64,000 nucleotides of DNA, from the NCBI GenBank assembly GCA_001038565.1, contig LFJO01000005.1:859664-923663 (forward strand). Reading direction: 5' to 3'. Positions 54,851 to 63,618 of this stretch are shown here, in pieces. A model generated the notes under the pieces. It ran no database searches, was not told the DNA's origin, and saw only the letters and a list, made by a program, of their open reading frames with translations. The position numbers and the translations under genes were made by a program. Every line of letters begins with the position of its first letter. Position 1 is the first letter of the stretch. Origin of the DNA: Alkalihalobacillus pseudalcaliphilus (GTDB lineage: Bacteria; Bacillota; Bacilli; Bacillales; Bacillaceae_D).

Positions 54851-55056
54851 GAGCGAAGAAGATGTTTCACGAGAATTTATCGCAAGCAAACTTTATTCGA
54901 ACTGCAAAAGGCTAGTGGTCATATAAAGTCCAGTGTTTGTGAGCAGTGTGCATGCATTCTTGGTTTTAGTGTGCTATGATTTACATGAAGTTTTTAAACA
55001 TTTATGTATAAAAAGTCTAGAGTTTAGCAAAATGATTGTTGGAGGGAGAGCTTTAC

Positions 55057-55560
55057 ATGAGCGATACATCAAAGAATGTTGAGTTATTTAAAGAAGTAAT
55101 GGGAAATTATCCAACTGGTGTTACAGTTGTTACGACGAATACGGAGGATGGTGTACCATTAGGGTTAACGGTTAATTCTTTCGCATCCGTCTCGATTGAT
55201 CCATTACTGATTTTATGGTCGATAGACAAGCGAGTATCTTCGTTTGATGTATTTACAACGACTAATAAATTTGCGGTTAATGTTTTAGCATCTGACCAAG
55301 CTGATGTTTGTACTTTATTTGCTTCAAGGGTCGATGATCGTTTTGCAAATACAGAGTGGGAACAATCAAAATTTGGTGTTCCAGTTTTAAAAAATGTAGC
55401 TGGTGTGTTTGAATGTGAAGTCTTTAACCGAGTAGAGGCAGGAGACCATATGATTCTAATTGGTAAAGTAGTTGAAATAGATAGTGGAAAAAAAGAACCA
55501 CTTTTATATCATAAACGGACATTCGGACCAATCCCATCAGAATTTTATAGTGTAAAATAA
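55057..55560 (+). CDS. flavin reductase-like domain protein
   Basis: 167 aa, single FMN-binding split-barrel domain (flavin reductase family). NYPTGVTVVTT near 14-24, LTVNSFASVSIDPLL near 36-50 and RVEAGDHMILIGKV near 123-136 are characteristic. Reduces FMN with NAD(P)H or acts as small component of a monooxygenase. ATG 55057 follows GGAGGGAG; the TTG at 55036 is upstream of that site and rejected. The next gene begins after 70 bp. Confidence 0.88.
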   Translation: MSDTSKNVELFKEVMGNYPTGVTVVTTNTEDGVPLGLTVNSFASVSIDPLLILWSIDKRVSSFDVFTTTNKFAVNVLASDQADVCTLFASRVDDRFANTEWEQSKFGVPVLKNVAGVFECEVFNRVEAGDHMILIGKVVEIDSGKKEPLLYHKRTFGPIPSEFYSVK

Positions 55561-55630
55561 TATCCTATTTTAGTAAATGCTAATGGACCAAGACTAAAAG
55601 CAGGTTTCATTAAAAGGAAGGACGATCACA

Positions 55631-55924
55631 GTGAAGATTGTAGTAAGTGAGGCTGCTGCCAGTTGGTTTAAAGAAGATTTCGGAATGGACAAAGATGATA
55701 AAATCAAATTTTATTCGCAAATCTATGGCACAAGCCCGATCCAAGAAAATTACGCCCTAGCATTTGCGAAAGAAAGTCAACCAATTGATATCGCTGTACA
55801 AACAGAAAAAAATGGCGTAACTTTTTATGTAGAAGAAACGCATCTCTGGTTTTTTGATGGACACGATTTATATGTGGATTATGATTCAAATGAAGATGAG
55901 CTGTCGTTTGATTACAAAAAATAA
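55631..55924 (+). CDS. HesB/YneR-like small protein without cysteines
   Basis: 97 aa, HesB/IscA-type fold (MKIVVSEAAASWFKEDFG start, FYVEETHLWFFDGHDLYVDY core). A-type Fe-S carriers need three Cys; this protein has none, like the YneR branch of bacilli, so it is not an Fe-S scaffold of the classical kind. Starts with GTG 55631 after AAGGAAGG. Closed by a strong bidirectional terminator. Confidence 0.82.
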   Translation: MKIVVSEAAASWFKEDFGMDKDDKIKFYSQIYGTSPIQENYALAFAKESQPIDIAVQTEKNGVTFYVEETHLWFFDGHDLYVDYDSNEDELSFDYKK

Positions 55925-55928
55925 GGAG

Positions 55929-55966
55929 AAAAAAAGCTGAGCAACGATATGCTCAGCTTTTTTTCT
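55929..55966. terminator. bidirectional terminator
   Basis: AAAAAAGCTGAGCA (about 55930-55943) pairs with TGCTCAGCTTTTTTT (about 55950-55964); A run before and T run after serve the convergent genes on both sides. Confidence 0.93.
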
Positions 55967-55970
55967 GAAA

Positions 55971-56795
55971 TTACCTTCTGTTATTTGTATGTGGATTAGA
56001 GCCACAGCGCTCATTTTTATTTAATTGATCAATGATGTTCATTTCTTCGGGTGATAATTCAAAATCAAATACTTGAAGATTTTCTAGAATTCTTGCTGGT
56101 GTAACGGATTTAGGGATAACAATAGAGTTTTCCTGTAAATGCCAACGTAAAACAATTTGTGCGACTGTTTTCTTTTTTACAGAAGCTATTTCGTAAAGTG
56201 CAGGATCTTGTAATAATTCTCGCCCTCGTTGAAGCGGGCTCCATGCTTCAAAGGCTATTGTTTTTTCCGAACAAAAAGACTTTAACTCTTTCTGTGTGAA
56301 GTAGGGATGACATTCAACTTGGTTAACAGCAGGAGTAATTGAACATTCATTGATAATCCTCTCAAGGTGTTCAACCTCAAAATTACTTACACCAATAGCA
56401 CGAATGCGACCTTCTTGATATAATTTTTCTAAAGCTTTATATGTCTCGATGTATAAATCATACTTAGGTGTTGGCCAGTGAATCAGGTAAAGATCAACAT
56501 AATCTAATTTCAGCTTGTCCAGGCTTTGATTAAAAGCGGCTAACGTATTTTCATACCCTTGGTCTGAATTCCAAACTTTAGTCGTAATAAATAGCTGCTC
56601 CCGCTCAATGCCAGATTTGGAAATCGCTTGACCGACACCTGATTCATTTCCATAAACGGTGGCTGTATCAATAGAGCGGTAACCTATTCTTAAAGCTTCG
56701 CTGACCGCCTTTTCAGCTTCCGCGTTACCAACTTTAAAAACACCGAATCCTAGTTGAGGCATGAGTACATTGTTATTTAGTTGTACCATTTCCAT
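55971..56795 (-). CDS. aldo/keto reductase
   Basis: 274 aa, (beta/alpha)8 NADPH-dependent carbonyl reductase. Catalytic tetrad Asp43, Tyr48 (IDTATVYGNE), Lys73 (TTKVW) and His106 (LIHWP) are all present; NADPH motif IPKSVTPARILEN lies near 240. The frame is open to 56828 but AAAGGGTG before the Met at 56795 sets the start. Related to B. subtilis YtbE/YvgN, which detoxify methylglyoxal-like aldehydes; exact substrate unknown. Confidence 0.92.
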   Translation of the reverse strand: MEMVQLNNNVLMPQLGFGVFKVGNAEAEKAVSEALRIGYRSIDTATVYGNESGVGQAISKSGIEREQLFITTKVWNSDQGYENTLAAFNQSLDKLKLDYVDLYLIHWPTPKYDLYIETYKALEKLYQEGRIRAIGVSNFEVEHLERIINECSITPAVNQVECHPYFTQKELKSFCSEKTIAFEAWSPLQRGRELLQDPALYEIASVKKKTVAQIVLRWHLQENSIVIPKSVTPARILENLQVFDFELSPEEMNIIDQLNKNERCGSNPHTNNRR

Positions 56796-56954
56796 AGTGA
56801 ACACCCTTTCCGTGTAATGATAAAGCAAATCCGTTTTAATACTTTACATTATAATTCAAATGATTAGAAACTTAAAATATATGTATCTATTTAAAAATTT
56901 TAAGTAAATGAATTTGGCCTTTACATGGCCTGAAATTTAAGATGAGGTGAAAAA

Positions 56955-57626
56955 ATGACTAAACATGCAATGATCATTGGAGCAACTGGACTTGTAGGTT
57001 CGAAACTGTTGCCCCTACTTTTAGATAGCAGGCATTATGAAAAAGTAACGGCACTTGTCAGGAGGCCTATATCTATCAAACATCCTAAATTAAATGTAAT
57101 CTATGTAGACTTTCGTCAATTAGAAGGTAGTTTTCCAAATGAATCTATAGATGATCTATTTGGGTGTTTAGGGACAACGATTAAAAAGGCGAAGTCTAAG
57201 GACGTGATGTACGAAATAGACGTGTTATACACATTGAATACAGTAAAACTAGCACAAGCCCATGGTTTGAAACGTTGTATGCTTATTAGTGCTACAGGTG
57301 CTAATGCTGATTCGTCCATTTTTTATTCCCGTATAAAAGGTGAGTTAGAAGCTAAGTTAAGAAAATTAGAACTTCACCAGCTCTCTATTTTTAGACCATC
57401 ATTATTAGTAGGGGAACGCGAAGAATTTCGATTAGGCGAGCAAATGGCAATAAAGCTATTTCATGGATTGTCTTGGGCAGTACCTCAGCCATTAAAAGCA
57501 TCTTTTGGATTAAAGGCGGAACAAGTAGCACACGCGATGCTCGTAAAAGCAAAGCAGCAAGAGTCAGGAACTCATGTGTATAAGCCAGCCCAAATAGCAT
57601 CATTCTCAAAAATTATTAAGGAATAG
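56955..57626 (+). CDS. NAD(P)-binding oxidoreductase (atypical SDR, HTATIP2-like)
   Basis: 223 aa, Rossmann fold with GATGLVGSKL at 9-18. CLGTTIKKAKSKD near 73-85 and FYSRIKGELE near 120-129 (the Y..xK pair of SDRs is modified) are typical of the short atypical SDR group. Substrate unknown. GATGAGGTG precedes ATG 56955. Separated from the minus-strand reductase by a shared 160-bp divergent promoter region. Confidence 0.82.
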   Translation: MTKHAMIIGATGLVGSKLLPLLLDSRHYEKVTALVRRPISIKHPKLNVIYVDFRQLEGSFPNESIDDLFGCLGTTIKKAKSKDVMYEIDVLYTLNTVKLAQAHGLKRCMLISATGANADSSIFYSRIKGELEAKLRKLELHQLSIFRPSLLVGEREEFRLGEQMAIKLFHGLSWAVPQPLKASFGLKAEQVAHAMLVKAKQQESGTHVYKPAQIASFSKIIKE

Positions 57627-57680
57627 AGATTTTGCACATAAAAAGCAGGGATCACTCATATAAAGATGGAATATATAAAA

Positions 57681-57705
57681 GGAGACTAGTCTGTCTCTTT
57701 TTTTA
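57681..57705 (+). terminator. weak intrinsic terminator
   Basis: GGAGAC (57681-57686) pairs with GTCTC (57693-57697), followed by a T run. Short stem. Confidence 0.55.
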
Positions 57706-57724
57706 CATCTAAGGAGGTCTTGTT

Positions 57725-58663
57725 ATGCTTAAAAAAATTGCCGAGAATATATTTTTGTTACAAGTTACGTTTCCTTTTGGGATTCGAGAAGTGAATAGCT
57801 ATTTATTTAAAGGTGAGAATGGCTATACCGTTATTGATACAGGGAGTGAAGCGGAGGAATCCATTCTTTTATGGCAAGAAGTTATCAGAAGTGGTATACA
57901 TATTGAAAAGGTAGTGTTAACACATATTCACCCTGACCATGTCGGTTTAGCTGAATGGTTTCAACGTGAACATTCGATTCCGATTCATATGTCAAGGCAT
58001 GGTTATGAAGAAATTCAGCTCATTCAGTCAAGCGAGATTGACCCTTCCATTTTAGAAGAGCTAGTTATTAAAAATGGTGGTCAAAAGGTACCAACAGAAC
58101 TGTTATCACTCGATCCAACACCTTATCAGTTTACACCTGATTATGTTTTTGAAAATCATGAGCAGATTATGATTGGGGATGAGCGCTTTGTAGCTATTTG
58201 GACTCCGGGTCATTCATCTGATCACTATTGCTTTTATAATCATGAAAAAGAAATACTAATCGCTGGTGACCATATTCTTCAAGATATTTCACCGATTATT
58301 TATTTTTCGTTCATTTATCCAAATGAAAATTCAATGAAACAATACTTGCAATCCCTTGATATTATCCAATCTTATCCAACAAAGTTATGCTTACCTGGAC
58401 ATGGCATGATTTTTGAAGATGTGCAAAAAAGAGCTTTAGAAATTAAAGCAGGGCATGAAAGAAGACTCGAGGAGATTTTAACACTCTTATCTGACAAAGA
58501 CATGACGATAGCAGAAATCGTGATGAAACAATATAAGCCAACAAAACCAAGTCGCTTTTTTGGTCCATTTATTACAACGATGGCAAGAATGAAATACCTG
58601 CAAGAAGAAGGTATGGTTCAATTAGAGGTGAAAGCAGGGTTAAACACCTATATAAATTCATAA
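57725..58663 (+). CDS. metallo-beta-lactamase-fold hydrolase
   Basis: 312 aa. Zinc motif THIHPDH with His67, His69, Asp71 and His72; further ligands in TPGHSSDH, AGDHIL and LPGHGM. The last 70 residues resemble the winged-helix tail of LACTB2-like proteins. Probably a thioester or phosphodiester hydrolase; substrate unknown. AAGGAGG precedes the ATG. Confidence 0.88.
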   Translation: MLKKIAENIFLLQVTFPFGIREVNSYLFKGENGYTVIDTGSEAEESILLWQEVIRSGIHIEKVVLTHIHPDHVGLAEWFQREHSIPIHMSRHGYEEIQLIQSSEIDPSILEELVIKNGGQKVPTELLSLDPTPYQFTPDYVFENHEQIMIGDERFVAIWTPGHSSDHYCFYNHEKEILIAGDHILQDISPIIYFSFIYPNENSMKQYLQSLDIIQSYPTKLCLPGHGMIFEDVQKRALEIKAGHERRLEEILTLLSDKDMTIAEIVMKQYKPTKPSRFFGPFITTMARMKYLQEEGMVQLEVKAGLNTYINS

Positions 58664-58733
58664 CTAACCGATCATCAAGCTTCTTATAGTATGAAGTGAA
58701 ATCTCATTTCAACATCTAACAGAATGCGTGAGT

Positions 58734-58768
58734 AGAACAGAAATTAGTATGTGTAATTTCTGTTCTTT
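58734..58768 (+). terminator. hairpin after MBL gene
   Basis: AGAACAGAAATTA (58734-58746) pairs perfectly with TAATTTCTGTTCT (58754-58766). The T run is minimal. The remaining 290 bp to the next gene hold nothing recognised. Confidence 0.65.
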
Positions 58769-59061
58769 GCGTAGAATTAGAAACCCCGAAAAAAAGTGTA
58801 AGTCTCTCTTTTATAAGAAAAGTAAGACATTCTCCCTGAAAATCTGTTCCTATTTATAATCAAGCCCATCATGTCAATCCCATCCACCGGTCGATTTCCC
58901 AAGTCCTCCTAAAATAAACTCTCTTAATCTTTCCATAAGGCTGTTTCCTTAAATATTGTTGTTAAAATAAATAACAATTATAGTGACTTTAACATCGCAA
59001 TATGATTCACTTAGAGAGGTATTATAGACATTAGTACAGTTTTTATACAGGGAGATGTATT

Positions 59062-59661
59062 ATGAACACAAATGCTCGTTCCGATTCCAAAGAAAACATT
59101 TTTACGATTGAATGTAAGGATGTAATTCTACGAGAATTTTTAGTAACTGATTTAGATGATTTTCATTCACTCACCTGGCAACCTGAAATACATGAATTTT
59201 TGCCAGGCTGGAACGTATCGAAAGAGCAAAGGAAAGATTGGTTTATCAACTATGAAATTCCAGAGAACAAACAGTTTTTGAATGCTGTATCCAAAAGTGA
59301 AGACATTGGTGAACTCCGTCTTCGATTAGGAATTATCTTGAAAGAGACAGGAGAATTTATCGGTTGGTGTTGTTCAGGAATTAAAGGTGAATTGCCACAG
59401 CCAAATCGAGAAATCATGTATGCAATTTCTAAGGGTCATAGAGGTAAAGGATTCACAACCCAAGCTTCACAAGGAGTGATTAATTATTTATTTGAGAGTA
59501 CGAACGTTAAAGTGCTTAGTGCTATTGCTCTTTTAAATAACGTTCCGTCAAATAAGGTAATACAAAAATGTGGTTTTAACTTTCAGAGTATTATCGAGAT
59601 TAATAACGAAAAATATAACTATTATAAACTTGATAAGAAGGAATGGGCTGGCAAACGTTAG
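59062..59661 (+). CDS. GNAT acetyltransferase (RimJ/RimL type)
   Basis: 199 aa. Acetyl-CoA motif SKGHRGKGFTTQA near 128-140, then NNVPSNKVIQKCGF near 161-174. Resembles ribosomal-protein or antibiotic N-acetyltransferases of the Acetyltransf_3 group; substrate unknown. AGGGAG precedes ATG 59062. Monocistronic; followed by repeats R8 and R9. Confidence 0.87.
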   Translation: MNTNARSDSKENIFTIECKDVILREFLVTDLDDFHSLTWQPEIHEFLPGWNVSKEQRKDWFINYEIPENKQFLNAVSKSEDIGELRLRLGIILKETGEFIGWCCSGIKGELPQPNREIMYAISKGHRGKGFTTQASQGVINYLFESTNVKVLSAIALLNNVPSNKVIQKCGFNFQSIIEINNEKYNYYKLDKKEWAGKR

Positions 59662-59714
59662 AGAAGTCCAGACCAATATAGATCACATGTTAAAAGGAAC
59701 TCACTTTTAAGGCG

Positions 59715-60010
59715 GTTTTGAACTTGAGAATCAGCAGTAGCCCAGAGGGCGAGTCATTCGGAGACCCCATGGGACGTAGTGGCAGATCTGAGCTAACTGG
59801 CGTAGCCAGTTAGCTCAGATCCACGTGATTGTCTCGGAGCATGATTTTCGGTAGCGGCAATTAGTGCTCCGCATTCCAGCGTTAGTCAACTCTCATACAA
59901 AACTGCCATGATGACTTGCTAAGCAACTCATCACCAACAGGAATGAAAGCAGGTTTTTGCTCTTCAACTGGTGGCATTTTGTTCATATTCATATGCCTTT
60001 GCTTTTTGGT
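59715..60010 (+). repeat. dispersed element copy R8
   Basis: TTGAACTTGAGAATCAGCAG, GGGACGTAGTGGCAG, then a perfect 17-bp stem (59785-59801 with 59805-59821, loop GTA), GGAGCATGATTTTCGGTAGC, ending TCTCATACAAAAC. It continues into a left-hairpin block (GATGACTTGCTAAGCAACTC) and ACTGGTGGCATTTTG, i.e. the start of a next unit. Confidence 0.85.
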
Positions 60011-60039
60011 GTTTGTTAGTTTTTATTACATTTCATTCA

Positions 60040-60240
60040 TCTATTTTGTATGAGAAGTGTACGACCCAAGAAGCCTGCACCAACCCGAGCGGAGGGAATG
60101 GGGAGGCCGACTCCTGCAGGAGGAAAGGGCAGGCTGAAATCCACTTGCGTTAGCAAGTTAGCTCAGCGCCCGCCTGCGGAAAGCGTGCCCCCCATTCCCG
60201 GAGCGATCTTCGAAGATGAGCACCACCCATGTAACTACCA
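60040..60240 (+). repeat. dispersed element copy R9 (variant type)
   Basis: Variant core GGGAATGGGGAGGCCGACTC, TGCAGGAGGAAAGG, hairpin at 60127-60171 (GGGC/GCCC, GCTGA/TCAGC, ACTTGC/GCAAGT), GAAAGCGTGCCCCCCATTCC and ATCTTCGAAGATGAGCAC. Shares flanks with R3. Short frames 59971-60153 and 60050-60304 across it are not genes. Confidence 0.8.
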
Positions 60241-60242
60241 TA

Positions 60243-60278
60243 CAAAAAAACAGAGTCAGCATGAACTCTGTTTTCCGT
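60243..60278 (-). terminator. terminator of the minus-strand lipoprotein gene
   Basis: On the minus strand AAAACAGAGTTC pairs with (GA)CTCTGTTTT and runs into seven T, 3 bp beyond the stop codon. Confidence 0.85.
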
Positions 60279-60280
60279 GT

Positions 60281-60862
60281 TTATTGTCTAGTAAAGTTAA
60301 CTAATTTCCACTGGTCTTCATACTTTTCAAATACGAACCGGTAGTTAATTTGACTCTTATCATTCACTTCAGCAAAGATAACTTCCACCATATCCTCTTC
60401 TAAAACAGAAATATCTTCAAAAACGAGCGTTTCAAGTGAAAACGTAAATTCTTCGTCATCAATTGATAATAACTCAGATTCATCTGTGATTAAATAATCA
60501 ATCATCATCTCATTATTTGTATGATAAGCATAAAAAATTTCGAAAGAATAATTTAATAACAATTGTAAAACATCAGAATGGGGTAGAGTAGGGTCTAGTA
60601 ACCCAAGCTCAGCTTCTAGTTCCTCAATATGATCTTCACGATTATTTAATTGCTGACGCAAGGCATCTGTCGCAATATCATACTCAATATCTTTGGCATT
60701 TAGTTTTTCTTCTAATTCTCTATTTTCTGTTCGTAAGTCTCGATTCTCTTCTAATAACTCACTTATTTGCTCTTGAAAATCTAAGCTATCGTTAGGTTGA
60801 GTAGTATCAACACATCCAGAAAGGACAATGCCACATAGAATCAAAAATAGTATCTTTTTCAT
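60281..60862 (-). CDS. coiled-coil lipoprotein, unknown function
   Basis: 193 aa. Lipobox LSGC with Cys17. Residues 30-85 form a long coiled coil (EENRDLRTENRELEEKL); a small alpha/beta domain follows (about 100-193) ending VFEKYEDQWKLVNFTRQ, reminiscent of NTF2-like domains. GGGAGGTC sets the start at 60862 rather than the longer frame at 60880. Faces the repeats R8/R9. Function not known. Confidence 0.78.
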   Translation of the reverse strand: MKKILFLILCGIVLSGCVDTTQPNDSLDFQEQISELLEENRDLRTENRELEEKLNAKDIEYDIATDALRQQLNNREDHIEELEAELGLLDPTLPHSDVLQLLLNYSFEIFYAYHTNNEMMIDYLITDESELLSIDDEEFTFSLETLVFEDISVLEEDMVEVIFAEVNDKSQINYRFVFEKYEDQWKLVNFTRQ

Positions 60863-61078
60863 TTTGACCTCCCTTACCATTTAAAAGTTTACCATATCTT
60901 TAAAGGGAACTATAACTTTTTTCATCATTTTATCCGAAATACATAGATTATCGCTTGAATTTCTCTAATTTATGTCAAAATGTCTAAGTTTAAAGCAAAA
61001 GACAAAAAAATAAATGCTCAATTCCTTGAACATTTACTTTCCATTCACACACTGTGAAATCCTGCATGTTTCAGATAT

Positions 61079-61411
61079 TTAATTATTCTCATGATTATGT
61101 TGCTCTGACTTTGGATTCTTTTTCGCATTCATCACATGAATCAAAACATAGTTAATTAATACGATGACGGGGATAAAATAAATTAAGTTATAAATCCCTA
61201 AATTGATGAAGAATGGTATAGACTGATTTTGAAAAATGCCATTGTCAAGACTGTAAACGATTGGTGTAGCTGAAACTAAAATAAACGCAGTGATAGCAGA
61301 TGAAACAGCTAATGCGATATACTTATGATTTTTCATTTTCATCACGATTAAACTAGTTACAACCGAAACGATAAAAGCTACACAAATAACAATCAATAGT
61401 ATAGGGTTCAA
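61079..61411 (-). CDS. small three-helix membrane protein
   Basis: 110 aa, hydrophobic segments near 4-24, 33-52 and 72-92, hydrophilic His/Asn-rich tail (SEQHNHENN). The frame opens at ATG 61426, but GGAGGG lies between that codon and TTG 61411, which is the better start. Not recognised; no motifs. Stands alone. Confidence 0.65.
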   Translation of the reverse strand: MNPILLIVICVAFIVSVVTSLIVMKMKNHKYIALAVSSAITAFILVSATPIVYSLDNGIFQNQSIPFFINLGIYNLIYFIPVIVLINYVLIHVMNAKKNPKSEQHNHENN

Positions 61412-61714
61412 GAGAATCCCTCCCATTTAAAATGTCGAACGATGTATGTAATCATTATATACTACTAATCCCTTTAAGAAAGAGAAACAAGCTATTTGAC
61501 CATTTTATGTCATATTTTATGATTTGTCCAAGTTGAACAAGCCCAAAATTGGAAGAAAAAAGAATAGGTAAGATATCCAATTAAACTAGATGGGAAAGGC
61601 TGAAACATGAAAACGGCAAAATAATGCTCAATCACATCAAATGTGTATTCCATATTTCGATAACGACTTAAGTATAATTTAGACAAATAAGTTATCACAC
61701 AAGGAGACTAAATT

Positions 61715-62230
61715 GAAAATTACTTACGATCACAAACGAGGAAAGAGCGCTTATCCTCAAGGCTTACTCCAACGGGAGCGTCATGGTTGAGCCCTGTTGT
61801 TTCAAACGATTTGAAGAGGCAGCGCCGTTTCGTTTTTCAAGCTGACATGCAATTTATGCCTGAACGTTCGCCATGATAAACTGCCCATGGTAAGCGTGTT
61901 TTGTCAACAGTGATCGTTTTCGAATCAATCGAAAGAAGCATCTTTGTCATCTTTAACTACACGTGTAGCACGATACTTGTCAACAATGACGTAAAAAAAT
62001 ACGCTTTATAATGGCGTAAGCAAGTGCTTTCATGTGCTTTGACAGTGACGAATGCAGTGGAAATGAGTCCAATACTTGGGCCGACATCGGCTGCGTGACG
62101 CAAACTTTTCAATTCATTTGTTGGAGCACTAATCAAATTCGAAATAACTGTAGAAACCGTGCATTTTCTGGCTGTATCGGTGTGGTTGAACTCCGTAAAA
62201 ATCGCCTAAAGTTCTACTTTTGAAAGAAAG
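61715..62230 (-). pseudogene. decayed IS4-family-like transposase
   Basis: On the minus strand, three frames together read DSKTITVDKTRLPWAVYHG, ERSGI(K)LHVSLKNETALPL and ETTGLNHDAPVG, followed by SLEDKRSFLVCDR, the DDE-transposase core seen in IS4-type elements of bacilli. A 1-nt deletion (in GGCATAAATTG) and a 1-nt insertion (before GAAACAACAGG) break the frame, and stops occur upstream. Neither the full N-terminus nor the C-terminal catalytic Glu region could be found, and no terminal inverted repeats were recognised. Confidence 0.6.
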
Positions 62231-62239
62231 TTTTGAATT

Positions 62240-62715
62240 AATTTGTGGGACGTGGTATTTTGTTCGTGAGAGATTCCTCGTTTCGTAAATGTTGGTGTGG
62301 TAACTACACTGTACAAGAGGGACCTCTTTTTACATTCGTTTTTTGGTAGAAATTAGATAATCAACAGACGTGATAATCTATATTAATAATTCCTTTACTC
62401 GAGGTGCTTTGACTTGGAGCCTCTATGGTCAAGTGTACTGGCAGTGGATTGCCTGGCAACGGAGCCTAACATGACCACATCTCCATGTAAAGGTGTGCAG
62501 AAGCGGTTGCAATTACCATTAATATGAATTATGGGTGGCAATGGTAAATTGATGGCGTAAGAGGGTAAAATATTTGTCACTCGGTGGTAAATAAGATGGC
62601 AGAGGTGGTTTATTCCGTTGGCCGTATTCAAAATTGCCGATGTAATTCAAGTTTGAAAAATCATTTGATAGAGAGTCTAACTATGATGATTGTTATAATG
62701 TAGCAAATAGTATTT
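62240..62715. other. non-coding or decayed region
   Basis: About 475 bp without a supported gene. A minus-strand frame (62395-62631) has no ribosome binding site. The base composition differs from the flanking AT-rich transporter genes; probably remnants of mobile DNA, unidentified. Confidence 0.4.
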
Positions 62716-62719
62716 GGGA

Positions 62720-62752
62720 TAATTTCCATTTTTTTATAAAAAATGGAAATTA
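62720..62752. terminator. AT-rich hairpin upstream of ABC genes
   Basis: AATTTCCATTTTTT pairs with AAAAATGGAAATT, near-perfect and symmetrical, so it could stop transcripts on either strand; it lies just ahead of the ABC promoter. Confidence 0.6.
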
Positions 62753-62756
62753 ACAG

Positions 62757-62784
62757 TTGTAATAAATTGTAATTTTGATATAAT
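62757..62784 (+). promoter_or_regulatory. sigma-A promoter of the ABC genes
   Basis: TTGTAA (62757-62762), 16-bp spacer, TATAAT (62779-62784), about 100 bp ahead of the start codon. Confidence 0.6.
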
Positions 62785-62883
62785 AGTGATAGTACAGTAA
62801 CACCATTGTATAGTTTCATATAATAAAGCACTTAACTTACAAGTGGAAAAATATATTCATAATTGAACATGTAGGAGGGTTGT

Positions 62884-63618
62884 ATGCTTAATATTCAGAA
62901 TATTACTTATTGTTACACAAAAAAAAATACGGTTCTAAACAACGTTAGTTTTAAGGTAAATAAGGGAGAACTATTAACAATTGCTGGTCCTAATGGAAGT
63001 GGAAAAACAACGCTTATTAAGTTAATAGTAGATTTAATTAAAATTCAAGAGGGGTCTATTACCATTAATAAAACTTCTCATGATAATCCATCGGCTAAAA
63101 AAGAAATTATATATTTATCTAGTGAGGATTTTTTACCGGATTTTTTAACAGGGAAAGAATATATAGAAATGATATGTGATTTTTATGATACATCATTGGA
63201 CAAAGAAAAGTTATCTCGTTTAGCAGAGTATTATTCATTAGATTCTAAATTAGATCAATTGATAGAAAGTTACTCTCATGGAATGAGGAAAAAGATTCAA
63301 TTAGTTAGTGCATTTATGATTAATAATAAAATTATTATTATTGATGAAACATTGAATGGTATCGATGTAGAAGCAAAAGAAGCAACCAAACTATTATTTG
63401 AACAATACAAACGACGTGGTGGTTCCATAATAATGTGTACCCATGATTTAGAACTAGTTGAAGAGATAGGATATAGGGTGTTACTTATAAATAATGGTGT
63501 AATATACATTGATGATTTTATTGAAAATATTCTCAAAATTGGTTCTAGTTTAACGAATGTTTTTAAAGAACTAATAGATTATGAGGGCATGAAAAATGAA
63601 ATTGAAAAATATTTTTAA
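62884..63618 (+). CDS. ABC transporter ATP-binding protein (ABC-2 export type)
   Basis: 244 aa. Walker A GPNGSGKTT at 35-43; signature reads ESYSHGMRKK instead of LSGGQ, as in many ABC-2 exporters; Walker B IIIIDETLNGID has Thr after Asp-Glu where Pro is usual. H-loop His in CTHDLE. AGGAGGG precedes ATG 62884. Strongly AT-rich with codon use unlike the genes to the left. Overlaps the membrane-subunit gene by 23 bp. Substrate unknown; peptide export or self-immunity is common for this type. Confidence 0.85.
   Translation: MLNIQNITYCYTKKNTVLNNVSFKVNKGELLTIAGPNGSGKTTLIKLIVDLIKIQEGSITINKTSHDNPSAKKEIIYLSSEDFLPDFLTGKEYIEMICDFYDTSLDKEKLSRLAEYYSLDSKLDQLIESYSHGMRKKIQLVSAFMINNKIIIIDETLNGIDVEAKEATKLLFEQYKRRGGSIIMCTHDLELVEEIGYRVLLINNGVIYIDDFIENILKIGSSLTNVFKELIDYEGMKNEIEKYF

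Noticed and set aside
59971..60304. Two overlapping plus-strand frames (60 and 84 codons)
   Set aside because: They translate element R9 and the end of the minus-strand terminator; composition is that of the repeat.
61510..61698. 62-codon minus-strand hydrophobic frame
   Set aside because: No ribosome binding site, next to a transposase remnant; looks like decayed sequence. Could be reconsidered if conserved.
62032..62223. 63-codon plus-strand frame
   Set aside because: Antisense to the decayed transposase remnant.
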